The notes under the pieces are model-generated. The model was not told the DNA's origin, ran no database searches, and saw nothing but the letters and a program-made list of their open reading frames with translations. DNA of 23,773 nucleotides, taken from positions 1 to 23,773 of the forward strand of contig USDN01000043.1 in assembly GCA_900553515.1 (NCBI GenBank). Direction: 5' to 3'. The translations under genes and the position numbers were made by a program. Origin of the DNA: an uncultured Blautia sp. (GTDB taxonomy: Bacteria; Bacillota; Clostridia; Lachnospirales; Lachnospiraceae). This document shows, piece by piece, positions 21,883 through 23,773 of this stretch; position 1 is the first letter of the stretch; every line of letters begins with the position of its first letter.

Positions 21883-23106
21883 CTCCAGAAAGCATGCTGT
21901 ATTATCATGAGTTTATGTTTTTGGGCAGTTCTGGCTGTAATGCCAGGCCCCTTTTTTATGAGAGGAAATGCATACAGGCAGTTTCCTCTTTATTGTTTTC
22001 TGGAGAAAAAAGCCAGAAGTGTTCCGGAGAGAGAAGATCCGGAAACCTATGAGAAGCTGATGGAAGGGAATGCTGCATATCTGGCAAAACAGATGGAAAA
22101 AGAAAACAGGGATCTGGATATAGAGCCAGCGCCGGAAACTCAGGACATGCCGTCTCAGGAGCAGAAGAAAGAAGAGCATATTCAGCCGGCAGAAAATAAA
22201 AAGAAGACGGAAATAGCAGAAGTTCCCTCGGTAACGGAAAAACCTGCAGTAACAGAAACACCTGTAATAACGGAAGCGCCTGCAGTAACAGCTGCTCCTG
22301 TTCTGGCGCAGATCCAGCCGGCGCCAGTAATCGACCTGTCGCCGGAGATCCTTGCGGACTATGATTATCTGTTGAATCAATTTTTTATTGTAGATGAAAA
22401 TACTGCTACAAATCCAGAACAGCTGAATGCAGAAAAGTTTCTGGCAAAGGATCTTACCATAAAGAAGGATTCTGATAATCCTCAGATCCTTATTTATCAC
22501 AGTCACACTCAGGAAATCTTTGTGGATTCCAGAGAAGGAGAAATCGCAGACACCATTGTAGGTGTAGGAGATCATCTTGAAAAAATCCTTACCGATATTT
22601 ATGGCTATCAGGTGCTTCATATAACAGAGCAGTTTGATATGGCCGGAGGTCAGCTTGACCGCAGTGCGGCTTATGATTACGCACGGCCTTATATAGAAAA
22701 AATTCTGGCAGAGAATCCGTCTATAGAAGTGATCATAGATCTTCACAGAGACGGCGTGCCGGAGGACCGTCATCTGGTCACTACGATTAATGGAAAACCA
22801 ACGGCACAGATCATGTTCTATAATGGTCTCAGCTATACACGGTCAAAAGGTGTGGTAGATTATCTGCCCAATCCCTACATAGAAGATAACCTTGCGTTTT
22901 CTTTTCAGATGGAATACCAGGCAGCGCAGTACTACCCGGATTTTTACAGAGGAATCTATCTGTCCGGACTGAGATATAATCTGCATCTGAGAAAAAGAGC
23001 AGTTCTTCTGGAAGCGGGGGCGCAGACAAATACAGTACAGGAGGTAAAAAATGCAATGGAACCTTTTGCAGATATACTGGATCGGGTGCTGAGGGGAGAT
23101 AAATAG
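21874..23106 (+). CDS. spoIIP: Stage II sporulation protein P
   Basis: Cell-wall amidase/endopeptidase partner of SpoIID in septal peptidoglycan thinning and engulfment. 410 residues: one N-terminal membrane helix (about 6-28), a long charged and then Pro/Thr/Glu-rich spacer (about 45-150) with a degenerate repeat of VTExPx type, and the SpoIIP amidase domain (about 190-405). Zinc-site candidates are His209 in YHSHTQE, His and Asp in IDLHRDG, and Glu380 in LLEAGAQTN. The start has GAGGTG five bases upstream. It follows gpr, as in Bacillus. Translation may be controlled by the hairpin around the start. No clear terminator follows it. Confidence 0.95.
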   Translation: MTKLQKACCIIMSLCFWAVLAVMPGPFFMRGNAYRQFPLYCFLEKKARSVPEREDPETYEKLMEGNAAYLAKQMEKENRDLDIEPAPETQDMPSQEQKKEEHIQPAENKKKTEIAEVPSVTEKPAVTETPVITEAPAVTAAPVLAQIQPAPVIDLSPEILADYDYLLNQFFIVDENTATNPEQLNAEKFLAKDLTIKKDSDNPQILIYHSHTQEIFVDSREGEIADTIVGVGDHLEKILTDIYGYQVLHITEQFDMAGGQLDRSAAYDYARPYIEKILAENPSIEVIIDLHRDGVPEDRHLVTTINGKPTAQIMFYNGLSYTRSKGVVDYLPNPYIEDNLAFSFQMEYQAAQYYPDFYRGIYLSGLRYNLHLRKRAVLLEAGAQTNTVQEVKNAMEPFADILDRVLRGDK

Positions 23107-23188
23107 GGGATGTTTGAAAAGATGATACAGTTCCAGATATTTCAATAAGAAAAAGTACAAAAGAAAGCGACAAAATATACAAAAAATA

Positions 23189-23217
23189 TTGACAATCAAG
23201 GAATTAAATGTTATTTT
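23189..23217 (+). promoter_or_regulatory. Promoter of the right-edge oxidoreductase gene
   Basis: -35 TTGACA at 23189-23194, 17-base spacer, -10 TATTTT at 23212-23217. Start of transcription near 23224, about 45 bases before the gene. Confidence 0.6.
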
Positions 23218-23268
23218 TAGATAAATAATAAATAAAGTTTATTAATTAATGTGACAAGGAGGGAACAA

Positions 23269-23773
23269 ATGGAAAAGACAAAAGTTATATTATTGGGAAC
23301 TGGTTTTATTGCTCATATTCATATGGAAAGCTACCAGCGTTTTGTGCATGAGGCGGAGATCGTGGCTGTCTATGGAAGAAATCTGGAAAAAGCCAGAGAA
23401 TTTGCAAGGCAGTATAAAATTCCGGCAGCCTATAATAATGTGGACGAGCTTTTGGAAAAAGAAGATGCAGAAGTTGTAGACATTTGTCTCCCTAATTATT
23501 TACATCATGAAATGTGTTTAAAAGCAGCATTTGCCATGAAACATGTAATTGTTGAGAAACCTCTTGCGATGACCCTGGAGCAGGCGGATGAAATGATCCA
23601 GGTATGCAAAAGCCGTGGACGGAAGCTTATGTATGCGGAAGAGTTATGTTTTGCTCCTAAATATGAGCGGGTTCGTGAAATGGTAAATGCAGGAGCAGTG
23701 GGCGATGTGTATATGCTGAAGCAGGCAGAAAAACATGATGGTCCTCACAGCCCCTGGTTTTATAACAAAGAAA
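23269..23773 (+). CDS. Gfo/Idh/MocA family oxidoreductase, N-terminal part (cut by window edge)
   Basis: 168 codons are visible, then the window ends. Residues 5-15 (KVILLGTGFIA) form the NAD(P)-binding Rossmann loop; YGRNLEKAREFARQY follows as the second strand with the cofactor-selecting region; the DICLPNYLHHEM segment and the catalytic-region EKPLAMTLEQAD (Glu-Lys-Pro near residue 100) are hallmarks of this dehydrogenase family, which acts on sugars, inositols or similar polyols. The substrate cannot be told from this part. Ribosome site AAGGAGGG lies six bases before the ATG. It has its own promoter and no visible tie to the sporulation genes upstream. Confidence 0.92.
   Translation, partial: MEKTKVILLGTGFIAHIHMESYQRFVHEAEIVAVYGRNLEKAREFARQYKIPAAYNNVDELLEKEDAEVVDICLPNYLHHEMCLKAAFAMKHVIVEKPLAMTLEQADEMIQVCKSRGRKLMYAEELCFAPKYERVREMVNAGAVGDVYMLKQAEKHDGPHSPWFYNKE

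Overview
The window looks like a chromosomal segment of a spore-forming, low-to-moderate GC Firmicute, most likely a Lachnospiraceae-type gut clostridium (Clostridium cluster XIVa). This is inferred from the gpr-spoIIP sporulation pair, the two-component/competence genes, the bifunctional ArgJ, a short 429-residue NadB, a clostridial feoA-feoB-Cys-rich protein set, strong GGAGG ribosome sites and TTGACA/TATAAT-type promoters. I cannot fix the genus from sequence alone. Nearly all of the window is ordinary core metabolism and housekeeping; I see no CRISPR array, prophage, tRNA or rRNA gene and no intact insertion sequence.

Layout. (1) 1-316: no gene I can support, only two small tandem hairpins and an orphan open frame. 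(2) 317-6343: arginine biosynthesis. argG is on the minus strand and diverges from the argC-argJ-argB-argD operon; the shared control region holds mirrored promoters (both -35 TTGCAT) and look-alike 15-bp boxes that may bind ArgR. A strong bidirectional terminator closes argD. (3) 6370-9054: a ferrous-iron uptake operon, feoA-feoB-small Cys-rich membrane protein, with a perfect inverted repeat on the -10, an attenuator-like terminator plus second operator-like site before feoB, and a terminator at its end. (4) 9079-9513: a small YdcZ/DUF606 membrane protein. (5) 9524-15574: one apparent operon: lipoprotein ComEA, OmpR-type response regulator, sensor kinase, GerMN-domain lipoprotein and ComEC. 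(6) 15619-16667: holA with its own promoter. (7) 16718-20395: NAD biosynthesis operon nadB-nadC-niaR-nadA, led by a perfect palindrome fitting a NiaR operator over the -35. (8) 20408-20855: bidirectional terminator, a 28-bp palindrome and rpsT on the minus strand with a TTG start. (9) 20915-23106: gpr and spoIIP. (10) 23189-end: promoter and the first 168 codons of a Gfo/Idh/MocA oxidoreductase cut by the window edge.

How it fits together. The backbone comEA-comEC-holA-rpsT-gpr-spoIIP is the gene order known from Bacillus and relatives, but here a two-component/GerMN cassette sits between comEA and comEC, and the NAD operon sits between holA and rpsT. The most interesting signal is at the gpr-spoIIP junction: a 14-bp perfect inverted repeat buries the spoIIP start codon with its ribosome site in the loop, and a sigma-E-like promoter is placed so that its transcripts would lack the left arm. 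This suggests, as inference, that spoIIP is translated from its own mother-cell promoter but masked on read-through mRNA from gpr.
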